Of a stretch of DNA of 64,000 bases, positions 25,061-34,698 are shown piece after piece. The position numbers and the translations under genes are program-made. The stretch's first letter is position 1, and every line of letters starts with the position of its first letter. The notes beneath the pieces were generated by a model. It did no database searches. It was not told the DNA's origin and saw only the letters and a list, made by a program, of their open reading frames with translations. This DNA is from Rhodanobacter sp. (lineage in GTDB: Bacteria > Pseudomonadota > Gammaproteobacteria > Xanthomonadales > Rhodanobacteraceae): assembly GCA_004298015.1 (NCBI GenBank), contig SCSE01000085.1, forward strand, positions 1 to 64,000, given 5' to 3'.

Positions 25061-26413
25061 TTACGCCTCGTAGGCGCTTTCACCATGCGTGGTGATGTCC
25101 AGGCCTTGGTGCTCATCTTCCTCGGTGACCCGCAGGCTGCCGAAGACGGCTCTGACGATCAGGTAGGAAAGCAGCGACACCACGCCACTCCAGACCAGGG
25201 TCACGGTAACGCCCAGGGACTGGATTCCCAACTGGTGGATGATGGAAAAATCCGCCGCACCGGTGCCGCCAAGTATCGGGGCCGTGAACACGCCGGTCAG
25301 CAGGGCCCCGACGATACCGCCCACGCCGTGCACGCCAAACACGTCCAATGCATCATCTGCCTTGAGCAATTTCTTCAGCCCGCTGACGCCCCAGACACAA
25401 AACAGACTGGCCGCTGCGCCGATCGCGATCGAACCCATCGGGCCAACCGTGCCGCAAGCCGGGGTGATCGCGACCAGACCCGCCACCGCGCCGGAGGCAC
25501 CGCCGAGCATCGACGGCTTGCCCTTGAGCACGCGCTCGATCAGCAACCACGCCAGTACCGCCGCGGCGGTAGCCACCAGAGTGTTGATGAAGGCCAGAGC
25601 GGCGCCGGCATTGGCCTCCAGATTGGAGCCGGCATTGAAGCCGAACCAGCCGACCCACAGCAGCGAAGCGCCGATCATGGTGAAGGTCAGGTTGTGCGGC
25701 TTCATCGACTCGCGGCCGATGCCGATGCGCGGGCCGAGCAGGTAGGCGCCGACCAGACCGGCGATACCTGCATTGATATGCACCACCGTGCCACCGGCGA
25801 AGTCCAGCACGCCACGGGTCAGCATGAAACCACCCGGCCCCCAGACCATGTGGGCGATGGGAATATAGGCGAAGGTGAACCAGAGCACCGTGAACATCAG
25901 CACCGCGCCGAACTTCATGCGTTCAGCCAGCGAACCGACAATCAAGGCACCGGTGATACCGGCAAACGTCGCCTGGAACACGATGAACACGAATTCAGGC
26001 AACTTCACGCTGGCGGTGAAGGTGTCCGCCAGCGATGCCGTGGTGACGCCGTGCAGGAACAACTTGCCGGCATTGCCGATCAAGGCGTTGCCGGCATCGA
26101 AGGCAAACGTGTAGCCGTAGACCATCCACAGCAGCACGATCATCGAGAACACTGTCAGCACCTGCATCAGCACCGACAGCACGTTTTTCGAGCGCACCAG
26201 GCCACCATAGAATAAGGCCAGCCCAGGCACCGTCATCAGCAACACCAGCAAGGTGGAGGTGAGCATCCATGCCACATCGCCCTTGTTGACAATGGGTACA
26301 ATCGCCTCGGCTGCCTGCGAGGCCGGCGCCAGCAACAGCAGGCAGATCAGCAACGAGAACGGCATCCATGCCCGCAGGCCACGCGCGTGGCGGAACAACA
26401 TAAGGTCTTTCAT
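25061..26413 (-). CDS. amtB: Ammonium transporter Amt
   Basis: Trimeric ammonium channel of 450 residues with an N-terminal signal peptide (FSLLICLLLLAPASQAAEA) and eleven membrane helices. Diagnostic text: MLTSTLLVLLMTVPGLALFYGGLVRSKNVLSVLMQ, the pore region IAHMVWGPGGFMLTRGVLDFAGGTVVHINAGIAGLVGAYLLGPR (His of the twin-His pair), and FGVHGVGGIVGALLTGVF (second His). The start at 26413 (MKDLMLF) is chosen over an in-frame upstream ATG at 26434. It lies 21 nt after glnK on the same strand, so the two are co-transcribed, and GlnK is expected to gate the channel. Confidence 0.97.
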   Translation of the reverse strand: MKDLMLFRHARGLRAWMPFSLLICLLLLAPASQAAEAIVPIVNKGDVAWMLTSTLLVLLMTVPGLALFYGGLVRSKNVLSVLMQVLTVFSMIVLLWMVYGYTFAFDAGNALIGNAGKLFLHGVTTASLADTFTASVKLPEFVFIVFQATFAGITGALIVGSLAERMKFGAVLMFTVLWFTFAYIPIAHMVWGPGGFMLTRGVLDFAGGTVVHINAGIAGLVGAYLLGPRIGIGRESMKPHNLTFTMIGASLLWVGWFGFNAGSNLEANAGAALAFINTLVATAAAVLAWLLIERVLKGKPSMLGGASGAVAGLVAITPACGTVGPMGSIAIGAAASLFCVWGVSGLKKLLKADDALDVFGVHGVGGIVGALLTGVFTAPILGGTGAADFSIIHQLGIQSLGVTVTLVWSGVVSLLSYLIVRAVFGSLRVTEEDEHQGLDITTHGESAYEA

Positions 26414-26434
26414 GGAAACCTCGCTGGGCAACAT

Positions 26435-27587
<1,153 letters not shown>

Positions 27588-28243
27588 CGGCTCGCTCCCG
27601 TGCTGGTTTTCGGCGGTTTTATCATGGACGTCTAGCCGTCCATACTTGGAAGTGTGGTATCCGACAATGTGGCCTCAACTACCGTTTTGCGCTGGACGGA
27701 ATATTCGGACGCAGCGTCTCCCAGCCCGATCGCCTGACGGCCGGGAACACACAAGCAAAAAAAGCGATTCTTCAGACCGGTCGGCACAGAACCGGCGTCT
27801 GGCAATGCGTGCTCTTCAGCGAGAGCCGGCAGCGGGAGGTGGTCGAGGGCGGACGATAGCGATTGCACCAAGGCGCATGGATTTCACTATGCCGTTCCCC
27901 AAGTCAGAGGGCACGGTGGGCGCGTGATACTCGCTGCCGGCTTCCGTCTCCCCAACTCCTGTTGCAACTCGATCCTGCCTCAATCATTGCTGCATTGCAA
28001 TAGAATGACAGCGCGTTGCTTATCACAGCTGGTTATATGCGTTGTGCGCTCGCATCAACTATCTCGCCATTGTCCGAGGCCGCGCTGGCCTCGACGGTGA
28101 ACTCGTGGCACCGCGCGGGCGAAATCAAGGCGCTTTTCTGACCAGGTCGACGCTTGCTGCAGAACGCGGTCCGCAACAGTTGCGCCGTCAGTACAACCAC
28201 GTAAGCTACGCCTCTCCTTCCCGCGGCGGTGACGCCGCACCCT
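27588..28243. other. Long divergent spacer between the porin gene and uppP
   Basis: About 650 bp with no supported gene. It contains the 27624-27643 palindrome near the porin start, a minus-strand hairpin (27774-27800) followed at a distance by T7, and a lone NtrC-like half-site TGCACCA near 27863. Small ORFs here lack ribosome sites. A non-coding RNA is possible but not demonstrated. Confidence 0.4.
27624..27643 (-). promoter_or_regulatory. Palindrome in the porin upstream region
   Basis: Perfect inverted repeat, ATGGACG (27624-27630) and CGTCCAT (27637-27643) with a 6-base centre, 37 nt before the porin ATG. It could be an operator or a 5'-leader hairpin of the porin-glnK-amtB transcript. 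Confidence 0.4.
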
Positions 28244-29062
28244 ATGCAAGGTTCAGCGCCCGTGACCGATCTGCTTCATGTCATTCTGCTCGGCATCATC
28301 GAAGGCATTACCGAATTCCTGCCAATCTCCAGCACCGGCCATCTGCTGATCGCCGAAAAGTTCGGTCTCGGGGCACGCTCGGATCTGTTCAATGTCGGCA
28401 TCCAGGCCGGCGCCATCCTTGCAGTCACACTGATTTACTGGAAGCGCATCTGGCAATTGTTTACCCAGTGGCGCGATCCGACGAACCGTGACTACCTTTT
28501 GAAGCTGTTCGTCAGCTTCATGATCACGGCATTGATCGGCTTCGTTGTCGTCACCCGGTTTCATTTCAAGCTGCCGGCCACGATTACCCCGATTGCCTGG
28601 GCACTGGTCATCGGAGGTTTCTGGATGCTTGCCGCTGAGCAGCTCGCGGCCCGACAACCCGACCGCAGTGAGGTGACCTGGAAGGTGGCGATCCTGGTTG
28701 GCATCGCGCAGATGGTGGCGGGTATCTTTCCGGGAACCTCACGTTCAGCGGCGACGATTTTCACCGCGATGCTGGCCGGCACCAGCAACCGCGCGGCAGC
28801 CACCGAATTCGCGTTCCTGGTCGGCATTCCGACCATGTACGCGGCCACCGGCTACGAATTGTTGAAGGTGCTCAAGCAGGGCGGTGCCGCGCAAGAAGAC
28901 TGGACGGCGCTGTTGGTTGGCTTCGTGGTATCGGCCATCGTGGCCTTCATCGCGGTCAAATGGCTGCTTGGCTACATCCGCAGCCATCGTTTCACCCCGT
29001 TCGCGATTTACCGCATCGCCTTTGGCGTGGCGTTGCTGCTACTGGTACCGGCCGGCGGCTGA
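28244..29062 (+). CDS. uppP: Undecaprenyl-diphosphatase UppP (BacA)
   Basis: Integral membrane phosphatase that recycles undecaprenyl pyrophosphate, the lipid carrier for peptidoglycan and O-antigen. About 272 residues, eight helices. Both family motifs are present: EGITEFLPISSTGHLLI near the N-terminus and the phosphate-binding PGTSRSAATIFTAMLAG. The start is uncertain: ATG at 28244 is used, but a GTG at 28262 (VTDLLHV) has AAGG upstream and would give the usual N-terminus. The gene is monocistronic, and its TGA forms the first bases of repeat R1 copy B. Confidence 0.95.
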   Translation: MQGSAPVTDLLHVILLGIIEGITEFLPISSTGHLLIAEKFGLGARSDLFNVGIQAGAILAVTLIYWKRIWQLFTQWRDPTNRDYLLKLFVSFMITALIGFVVVTRFHFKLPATITPIAWALVIGGFWMLAAEQLAARQPDRSEVTWKVAILVGIAQMVAGIFPGTSRSAATIFTAMLAGTSNRAAATEFAFLVGIPTMYAATGYELLKVLKQGGAAQEDWTALLVGFVVSAIVAFIAVKWLLGYIRSHRFTPFAIYRIAFGVALLLLVPAGG

Positions 29063-29233
29063 GAGACCGGGGAAAATCGCCTGCCTGCCGAGATGGCCGC
29101 CAGAACCCTGGGCCAGCGGCGCGCCGCAGACAAATCCGGATCCATTTGGCTCAGCCAACTGGCCGAATTTGTCCGCAAGCCACCTGGTCACGAACGCCTG
29201 GCGAGGTTCTCGCTACGGCGTTCGCTATTTTCG
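29060..29233 (+). repeat. Dispersed repeat family R1, copy B
   Basis: Starts at the uppP stop codon (TGAGAGACCGGGG, then AAAATCGCCTGCC) and continues with GCCGCCAGA, GGCGCGCCGCAGAC, TCCGGATCCATTTGGC, CCGAATTT, CACGAACGCCTGGCGA and the terminal block TACGGCGTTCGCTATTTTCG. Same block order as copies A and C. Confidence 0.7.
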
Positions 29234-29251
29234 CAACCGCTGATGAATAGT

Positions 29252-30445
29252 TCAGCGCTGCACGATCAGCGCAAACCAATGCCAGCTGGGGACGCGCTCG
29301 GCAATCAGCTTGGTGCAGGTCAGCATCGGCACCGCCAGCAGTGCCCCGGGAACACCCCACAACCACCCCCACACCACCAGCCAGAGCAGGATCGCAATCG
29401 GACTCAGCCGCATGCTGCGACCCTGGATCATCGGGGTAACCAGGTTGCCCTCGATCACTGTGATGGCGGAGAACGTCACCGCCGGTAGCAAGGCATGCAG
29501 GCTGGCGTCATTGGCGTTGAGCATGCCGACCAGGGCCAGCACGATCGCGGTACTGATCGCGCCCACATACGGCACGAAATTGGCGAACATCGCCACCGCG
29601 CCCCATAGCAACGGATCCGGCATGTGGTACAGCCACAGCATGGCCGCAGTGACCGCACCCAGCCCGGCATTGATCGACAGCGCCGTCAGCAGGTAGCGCG
29701 ATACTTCGGTCTGAATGCCCCGCACGATCACCACCGCATGGCGTTTGTAGGCGAACCCGGGGGTGATCTCGACCAGCCGTCGCAGCATCGAATCGCCGAA
29801 AACCAGAAAAAAGAACACCAACAACAGCACACTGAGCACCGCGGCCAGCACTTTGGGCGCGGTGGAAACCACATCCCAGGTACTGATCGCCAGCGGTGGC
29901 GCCGCCGGAGCTGCCGTGCGCCGGCCAGTCGGCGCGTTGACCAGGGTCTGCGTCGCGCGATTGGCCGCCTCGATCGGCTTGCTCACCTTCCGCAACGCCG
30001 GCACGAAATGCCTTATCGCTGCCGGTGCACCGTGAAACCATCCCAGCGCCGGCTGCGTCAGCTGCGTGATGCCGAAGCCGAGTCCCGCGATCAACGCCAA
30101 CATCAAGACGCTGGCACTGAGCCAGCGCGGCAAATGCAGGCGCGCACCAGCGGCCACCAACGGATTCAGCGTCAGCCCGAGAAAAGCCGCCAGCACCAGC
30201 GGTATCAACAGCGCCTTGGTCAGGGTGATGGTATACATCAAGGCGAGAAACAGGATGACGTTGAGCGCCAGGCGCAGCGCTCGCAGGTGGCGCCGCATGC
30301 CACGCCCGACATGCAATCCGCGACCCGACCGCCCGGGCGCAGGATCGGTAGCGACCAGACCCGTCCCCGGGCTCGCTTGCGGGGTTTCGCCGCTATCCGC
30401 AGCCGGACCAGGCGATGGCTGTGCCTGCCCGGCCTCGGTAGTCAC
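29252..30445 (-). CDS. AI-2E family transporter (PerM/TqsA-like)
   Basis: Polytopic membrane protein of 397 residues. A Pro/Gly-rich cytosolic N-terminus of about 55 residues precedes two early helices (LNVILFLALMYTITLTKALLIPLVLAAFLGLTLNPLV). After a central amphipathic region come the family signature region MLWLYHMPDPLLWGAVAMFANFVPYVGAISTAIV and VTFSAITVIEGNLVTPMIQGRSMRLSPIAILLWLVVWGWLWGVPGALLAVPML. Family members export signalling molecules or act as Na+/H+ antiporters; the substrate here is unknown. Its ATG overlaps the stop of the upstream small gene (ATGA), so the two are coupled. Confidence 0.9.
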   Translation of the reverse strand: MTTEAGQAQPSPGPAADSGETPQASPGTGLVATDPAPGRSGRGLHVGRGMRRHLRALRLALNVILFLALMYTITLTKALLIPLVLAAFLGLTLNPLVAAGARLHLPRWLSASVLMLALIAGLGFGITQLTQPALGWFHGAPAAIRHFVPALRKVSKPIEAANRATQTLVNAPTGRRTAAPAAPPLAISTWDVVSTAPKVLAAVLSVLLLVFFFLVFGDSMLRRLVEITPGFAYKRHAVVIVRGIQTEVSRYLLTALSINAGLGAVTAAMLWLYHMPDPLLWGAVAMFANFVPYVGAISTAIVLALVGMLNANDASLHALLPAVTFSAITVIEGNLVTPMIQGRSMRLSPIAILLWLVVWGWLWGVPGALLAVPMLTCTKLIAERVPSWHWFALIVQR

Positions 30446-30792
30446 TGCGTCGCTCCCGGCGGCGCCGAATCGGGGGGGTGCCCGGTGGAGTGCGCCGGCT
30501 GGCTGGCCGCGCCCAGCCCCACTGCACCAAGCTCCGCGATCAGACGCATGCCGAAGGCAAGTGCCTCGGCAAGGCCACCGCCGAACAAGGCCCCCAGACC
30601 CGGCACGCGCAGCGGGTGTACGTTGAGGCTACCCAGCGCGAATCCGGCACCGGCGGCGGTGCCGACCGTGGCCAACGGATGCTCGCGACTACGGGTGAGC
30701 AAGGCCGCCGCTGGCGGATTCAAAGCGTGCCGCGCGAGTCTGGCCCGAGCCTGCGCTGCACGCACGCTGGCCAGTCGTCTGAAAATCTTCAT
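30442..30792 (-). CDS. Hypothetical small alanine/glycine-rich membrane-associated protein
   Basis: A 116-residue product that I do not recognise. It begins MKIFRRLASVRAAQARARLARHALNPPAAALLTRSREHPLATVGTAAGAGFALGSLNVHPLRVPGLGALFGGGLAEALAFGMRLIAELGAVGLG: a basic, Arg-rich helix followed by glycine-rich hydrophobic stretches that may insert into the membrane. The start overlaps the upstream holin-like gene by four bases (30792-30789) and the stop overlaps the AI-2E transporter gene. Tight coupling within a run of YqjD/YqjE-type genes suggests it corresponds to a YqjK-like partner of unknown role (inference). Confidence 0.7.
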   Translation of the reverse strand: MKIFRRLASVRAAQARARLARHALNPPAAALLTRSREHPLATVGTAAGAGFALGSLNVHPLRVPGLGALFGGGLAEALAFGMRLIAELGAVGLGAASQPAHSTGHPPDSAPPGATQ

Positions 30793-31259
30793 GCCGAGCG
30801 CTCCTCGTCGCGGCCACGCTGTGCCACCTGACGATCAGACGTGCGCAGGATATCGCGCATCATGCCGCCCCATTCACCACGGGTTGCCGGCAGGCTGATC
30901 CAGTGCATGCAACGACGAAAAAGCACAATCGCGCCAAGCAAAAAAAGCAGTTGCAGCAGACACAACCCCAGCAAGGCCCACAGCCAGGAACCGAACCATT
31001 TGGCCAGCAGAAAGCCCAGCAGCGCCAATGCGCTCAGACCCAGCCCGACGCCGGCTACGGTGGCGGCTAGGGCGGCCAGAAGCATCCATGAAACAGCACT
31101 GCGCGCCAGCCCCAGCTCGGCGGCCAGCAGCGTCAGCTGGGCACCGAACAATTGTTTGAAGGCGCGCCCGAACTGGCCGATTTCGACCAAAAGTCCAGAC
31201 GACGACGGCGCCGGATCGGGCGCCGTCGTCTCGGGTGCTGGCCCAGCCTCGTTGTGCAT
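30789..31259 (-). CDS. Phage holin-like/YqjE-type membrane protein
   Basis: Two-helix membrane protein of 156 residues. A Pro-rich N-terminus precedes LLVEIGQFGRAFKQLFGAQLTLLAAELGLARSAVSWMLLAALAATVAGVGLGLSALALLGFLLAKWFGSWLWALLGLCLLQLLFLLGAIVLFRR, an amphipathic helix then two long hydrophobic helices, matching the holin-X/YqjE pattern (not an actual phage lysis gene). The start at 31259 is fixed by the ribosome site AGGGGAG. It is flanked by the YqjD-like gene upstream and its coupled partner downstream. In enterobacteria yqjD-yqjE are stationary-phase genes; a similar role here is inference. Confidence 0.8.
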   Translation of the reverse strand: MHNEAGPAPETTAPDPAPSSSGLLVEIGQFGRAFKQLFGAQLTLLAAELGLARSAVSWMLLAALAATVAGVGLGLSALALLGFLLAKWFGSWLWALLGLCLLQLLFLLGAIVLFRRCMHWISLPATRGEWGGMMRDILRTSDRQVAQRGRDEERSA

Positions 31260-31286
31260 GTCCGCTCCCCTGTCCGGCGGCACCGG

Positions 31287-31649
31287 TCAGCGGCGCAGGA
31301 TACGGCCGAGTAGCCAGCCGGCACCAAGCGCGATGGCGACCGACTGCACCGGCTTTTCGCGCACATAATCGCGAGCCTGCTCCAGCCACTCGTCAGCGCG
31401 TTCGCGGGTCTGGTCATAGACCTCGCGACCGCGATCGCTGACATCGGCGGCCTTGTCGGCCGCGGTATGTGCCGCATGCGCGGCCTGATCCGTGGCGTGG
31501 TGCAAGCCGTGCTCCACTTGATCGGCAGTGCGGTCCACCGCCTGTTTGGTACTGTTGACGGCCGTTGACGTTGCCTGCTTCACGCGCTCGGCGCGTTCGT
31601 CGATACGGTCGGCGCCGGCGGGTTCGGTGGATGGTACTTGATTGCTCAT
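31287..31649 (-). CDS. DUF883/ElaB-YqjD family membrane-anchored protein
   Basis: Product of 120 residues with a long, highly charged alpha-helical body (RIDERAERVKQATSTAVNSTKQAVDRTADQVEHGLHHATDQAAHAAHTAADKAADVSDRGREVYDQTRERADEWLEQ) and the C-terminal DUF883 membrane anchor DYVREKPVQSVAIALGAGWLLGRILRR. Family knowledge: YqjD and ElaB attach to the inner membrane through this anchor and associate with ribosomes in stationary phase. The start at 31649 follows GGAG. It is the first gene of the small-envelope-protein run reading toward the AI-2E transporter. Confidence 0.87.
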   Translation of the reverse strand: MSNQVPSTEPAGADRIDERAERVKQATSTAVNSTKQAVDRTADQVEHGLHHATDQAAHAAHTAADKAADVSDRGREVYDQTRERADEWLEQARDYVREKPVQSVAIALGAGWLLGRILRR

Positions 31650-31706
31650 GACGGGCTCCGGGTAAGGCTGGCGTTGGTACAAATACAAAGTGGGCGGGTG
31701 GTCCAG

Positions 31707-31862
31707 CTACCGTGCGCGGCGGAAGAAGGCGATCACGGCAAGAATCAGAAATACGATAAAGAGGATCTTGGCAATCCCGGCAGCAGCGCCGGCAATGCCG
31801 CCAAATCCCAATACCGCCGCGATGATGGCGATGATCAAAAACACCAGTGCATAGTGAAGCAT
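31707..31862 (-). CDS. DUF1328 (YtjA-like) small membrane protein
   Basis: A 51-residue two-helix membrane protein read on the minus strand from the ATG at 31862: [22 protein letters not shown], then [27 protein letters not shown]. This is the full DUF1328/YtjA pattern of hydrophobic helix, [14 protein letters not shown] turn, second helix and basic tail. AGAGGA upstream supports the start. Such proteins are widespread and of unknown function, often near stress genes. It lies just upstream of the DUF883 gene on the same strand. Confidence 0.9.
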   Translation of the reverse strand: MLHYALVFLIIAIIAAVLGFGGIAGAAAGIAKILFIVFLILAVIAFFRRAR

Positions 31863-31987
31863 GGCGACATCCTCTTGGGTGACAGTCGGAAATGGCCCAG
31901 CGGGCCAGTGGCCTCATTCACCCACACGGCGCGCCACGCTGACGTGAAGGGTCGACGCCCCGTCTTGCACACGGTGCCGACATCTGT

Positions 31988-32611
31988 TCAGACGGAGCCG
32001 TCCGGATTCAGGCTGTACGTCCCCACCAGCTCCGCCGCGGCCAGCACATGGCCATCCATCGCCGTTCGAAGCTCGGCGAGGCTGAAACCCTCGGTCAGCG
32101 GCAATTGCGCGACATCCAGCGCCTGCACCCGGAAATGGTAGTGATGCAGCAGGGCGTCGTTCCATGGTGGACACGGACCGTCGTAGCCGAGGTAGCTGCC
32201 CTTCATGTCCTCGTCACCGGCAAACCAGCCGGTGAAGTCATTCTGCCCCTGTACACTGCCGGGCGGCCCCGGCGGCGATCGCTTGCCGCGCGGCGTCACT
32301 TCGTCACTGCATGCGCCTTCGGCCAGCTCGCCACATTCCTCCGGCACATTGGCCATCAGCCAGTGCACGAATTCCACCCGTGGCAACGTCGCCGATACCG
32401 TGCGGCCCTGCTGATTGACATCATCCGGCTTGCTCGGCACGTCCGGATCGATACAGGTGATCACGAAGGAGCGCGTGCCCTCGGGCGCGTTTCGCCAGGC
32501 CAGATGCGGACTGAAGTTGTCCGACCATGCCACCGGTGCACCCAATTTACCGAACGCCAGGCGGACCGGAATCCGCTGGCCAGACTCGAAGCTGTCACTG
32601 CGCAACTGCAT
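31988..32611 (-). CDS. YbhB/YbcL family Raf-kinase-inhibitor-like (PEBP) protein
   Basis: Cytosolic phosphatidylethanolamine-binding-fold protein of 207 residues. The start at 32611 (MQLRSDSFESGQRIPVRLAFGKLG) is fixed by AGGAG. Recognisable PEBP text: FSPHLAWRNAPEGTRSFVITCIDPDVPSKPDDVNQQGRTVSATLPRVEFVHWLMANVP (DPDxP ligand-binding motif), then GYDGPCPPWNDALLHHYHFRVQALD, containing the conserved GPxPP/H-YxF segment. The enzymatic or ligand role in bacteria is unsettled. It is longer than E. coli YbhB because of an insertion around DVNQQGRTVSATLPRV, a known variant of the family. Confidence 0.9.
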   Translation of the reverse strand: MQLRSDSFESGQRIPVRLAFGKLGAPVAWSDNFSPHLAWRNAPEGTRSFVITCIDPDVPSKPDDVNQQGRTVSATLPRVEFVHWLMANVPEECGELAEGACSDEVTPRGKRSPPGPPGSVQGQNDFTGWFAGDEDMKGSYLGYDGPCPPWNDALLHHYHFRVQALDVAQLPLTEGFSLAELRTAMDGHVLAAAELVGTYSLNPDGSV

Positions 32612-32717
32612 GGTGTTTCTCCTGTACGAACGGTGATCATGACTACATGGGGCACGCTCGACGACTGACAAGCGGGCGCCGTCAAGGCGGTCGTATCGTG
32701 GCTACCGCAAACCACGA

Positions 32718-33806
32718 TCATGGCTTGCGGTAGGTAACCCGATAGACAGCCCCCGCCAGGTCATCGCTGACCAGCAGACTGCCATCGGGCAGCGGCTGGA
32801 CGTCGACCGGACGGCCCCATGCCTTCTGATCCTGCTGAAAGCCCTCGATCAGTGGCCGATACGACAACACCTTGTTGCCGCGCAGACGCACCGTCATCAC
32901 CCGGTAGCCGGATTTCCTGCTGCGATTCCAGGAGCCGTGCTCGGCCACGATGATGGCGCCGCGATAACGGGCGGGAAATTGCCCGCCGCGGTAAAAGCGC
33001 ATGCCGAGCGATGCCACATGGGCGCCCAGTTTCAGTCTCGGCGGGACATAGTCCTTGCAGGCGTGACCCTTGCCGAATACCGGATCCGGGGTGTCGCCCT
33101 GGTGGCAATACGGATAACCGAAATGCTGGCCACGCCGGATGATTTCGTTCAGCTCGTCGCTGGGCATGTCATCACCCATCATGTCGCGACCGTTGTCGGT
33201 AAACCACAGCCGGCCGGTGCCCGGCTGCCAGTCGAAACCGACCGAATTGCGGATTCCGTAGGCCACGTCCTGCATATCGCTGCCGTCGGGATTGATGCGG
33301 ACCAGTTTGGCGTAGGCGTTGCCCCGATCGCAGATATTGCAGGGCGCACCGATCGGGACATACAGCTTGCCGTCCGGACCGAAGGCGATGAATTTCCAGC
33401 CGTGGTGGGTGTCGCCCGGAAAATGATCGTTGATCACCACCGGCGCCGGCGGATTGTCCAGATGTTGCTCGATGTCACGCAACACCAGAATCCGGCTGAC
33501 CGCCGAGATGTACAGGTCGCCATCGCGGAATGCGACGCCCACCGGCATCTCCAGGCCGCTGGCCACCACCTTGACCTGATCGACGCGGCCATCGCCGTTG
33601 CGATCGATCAGTGCGTAAACCTTGCCCGCACGCATCGAGCCGACAAACACCGTGCCCTGCGTACCCAGGGCGATTTCCCGCGCACTCGGCACCTGGTCGG
33701 AATACACCGCGATATGAAACCCCGGCGGCAGGGTCAGGCGATCGAGCCGGGGTGCCGCGAATACCGGCGCGGCGAACAACAGCAGCAACAAGGGCAGCAG
33801 ACGCAT
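32718..33806 (-). CDS. PQQ-dependent sugar (sorbosone-type) dehydrogenase
   Basis: Secreted six-bladed beta-propeller of 362 residues with a signal peptide (MRLLPLLLLLFAAPVFAAP). It starts LDRLTLPPGFHIAVYSDQVPSAREIALGTQGTVFVGS and carries the propeller blade signatures FGPDGKLYVPIGAPCNICDRGNAYAKLVRINPDGSDMQDVAYGIRNSVGFDWQPGTGRLWFTDNGRDMMGDDMP and IIVAEHGSWNRSRKSGYRVMTV. These match L-sorbosone/glucose dehydrogenase family members that oxidise aldoses in the periplasm. No PQQ synthesis genes are in the window, so cofactor supply cannot be judged. Confidence 0.88.
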   Translation of the reverse strand: MRLLPLLLLLFAAPVFAAPRLDRLTLPPGFHIAVYSDQVPSAREIALGTQGTVFVGSMRAGKVYALIDRNGDGRVDQVKVVASGLEMPVGVAFRDGDLYISAVSRILVLRDIEQHLDNPPAPVVINDHFPGDTHHGWKFIAFGPDGKLYVPIGAPCNICDRGNAYAKLVRINPDGSDMQDVAYGIRNSVGFDWQPGTGRLWFTDNGRDMMGDDMPSDELNEIIRRGQHFGYPYCHQGDTPDPVFGKGHACKDYVPPRLKLGAHVASLGMRFYRGGQFPARYRGAIIVAEHGSWNRSRKSGYRVMTVRLRGNKVLSYRPLIEGFQQDQKAWGRPVDVQPLPDGSLLVSDDLAGAVYRVTYRKP

Positions 33807-33911
33807 GAGACGGCTCCTCCGGTGGCAACGTCACAAGGGTATACCCGCGCGATGTCGAGCACGTCTCCGAGGCGCTATCTGCCGCGCCGGCCGCCCGCGA
33901 AACGGATCGAC

Positions 33912-34604
33912 CTACCCTCCCAGTGGCTGGCCGATCCGGCGCCGGGTAGCCTGATCCGCACGCGCCACCAGCGCCCCGGTACGCATCAGGCTCACCGTGT
34001 AATGCCCCTGATCGACCAGCGGCAGGAAGGCGCCGCTGCCATAGATCGTGTCGACCTCAGGCAACCATTGCGGATATCGCTTCTTCAGATCGAGCAGATC
34101 GAAGCCTCCTTTCGGCGCGAACCCGATCACGCTGCGCGGTGCACTCATTTCCTGCGCCGGATCGTCGTAACGTCCTGACAATCGATCGAGCCGGTAGAGC
34201 GGGGGCACGCCAGCGAGCAGGGCCGGCAGTTTCCACTTCAGTACCACCGCCTCGAGTCGCCAGTCGTCGCCGTAGACCTCGACCCGGCGACTGCGACCAT
34301 CGGGCCGGGTCAGGGTGAGCGCCCAGCGCTGCGGCGACAGGATACGCGCGTCGATATCGAGTACCGGCGTCTCCTGCCCGAGCAAACGGTAACCACGCAG
34401 CGCATAACCGGTGCCCCCGAGCAGCAGGGTCAGGCCGAGGAATACCAGACACAGCAGCCCGCGCCAGCTGGCGGCCACCCGGCGACCGCCATGAAGGTGC
34501 CTGCGCACCCCCACCAGTTGCAGCAGGGTGATCAGCAGAGATACCGCCGCCAGCACCAGCAATACGGTCATCGGCATGCGTAGCCACGTACTCCAATCCA
34601 TCAT
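33912..34604 (-). CDS. Conserved hypothetical two-helix membrane protein
   Basis: Unrecognised 230-residue protein. The start at 34604 (MMDWSTW) is supported by GGGAGG. It has two N-terminal membrane helices (MPMTVLLVLAAVSLLITLLQLVGV; GLLCLVFLGLTLLLGGTGYALRGY) followed by a soluble beta-rich domain with TPVLDIDARILSPQRWALTLTRPDGRSRRVEVYGDDWRLEAVVLKWKLPALL and PRSVIGFAPKGGFDLLDLKKRYPQWLPEVDTIYGSGAFLPLVDQGHYTVSLMRTGALVAR. The C-terminal part probably faces the periplasm. It is divergent from lptM-dapF; no function can be given. Confidence 0.8.
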   Translation of the reverse strand: MMDWSTWLRMPMTVLLVLAAVSLLITLLQLVGVRRHLHGGRRVAASWRGLLCLVFLGLTLLLGGTGYALRGYRLLGQETPVLDIDARILSPQRWALTLTRPDGRSRRVEVYGDDWRLEAVVLKWKLPALLAGVPPLYRLDRLSGRYDDPAQEMSAPRSVIGFAPKGGFDLLDLKKRYPQWLPEVDTIYGSGAFLPLVDQGHYTVSLMRTGALVARADQATRRRIGQPLGG

Positions 34605-34698
34605 GGGTTGCCTCCCGATTCGCCGCGCGATCTGTCCATCCATCATAGCGGGCGCCGCCGATCGCTATACTGCGAGCCGCCGCCAAGGAATTCCTGTC

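Noticed and set aside
24968-26215. 415-codon open frame on the plus strand opposite amtB
   Set aside because: It is antisense to a clearly recognisable amtB, has a low-complexity Gln/His/Arg-rich translation typical of the reverse of a high-GC gene, and has no ribosome site.
27757-27800. Minus-strand hairpin plus T7 as a terminator of a small RNA
   Set aside because: The stem is bulged and separated from the T-run by about ten bases, and I could not find a matching promoter or conserved RNA, so it is not called as a feature.
27856-27880. NtrC site upstream of the porin operon
   Set aside because: Only the TGCACCA half matches; the right half does not, and it lies about 270 nt from the gene without a sigma54 promoter.
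30789-31259. Phage lysis holin indicating a prophage
   Set aside because: The two-helix protein belongs with YqjD/YqjE-type host envelope genes; no other phage genes are present nearby.
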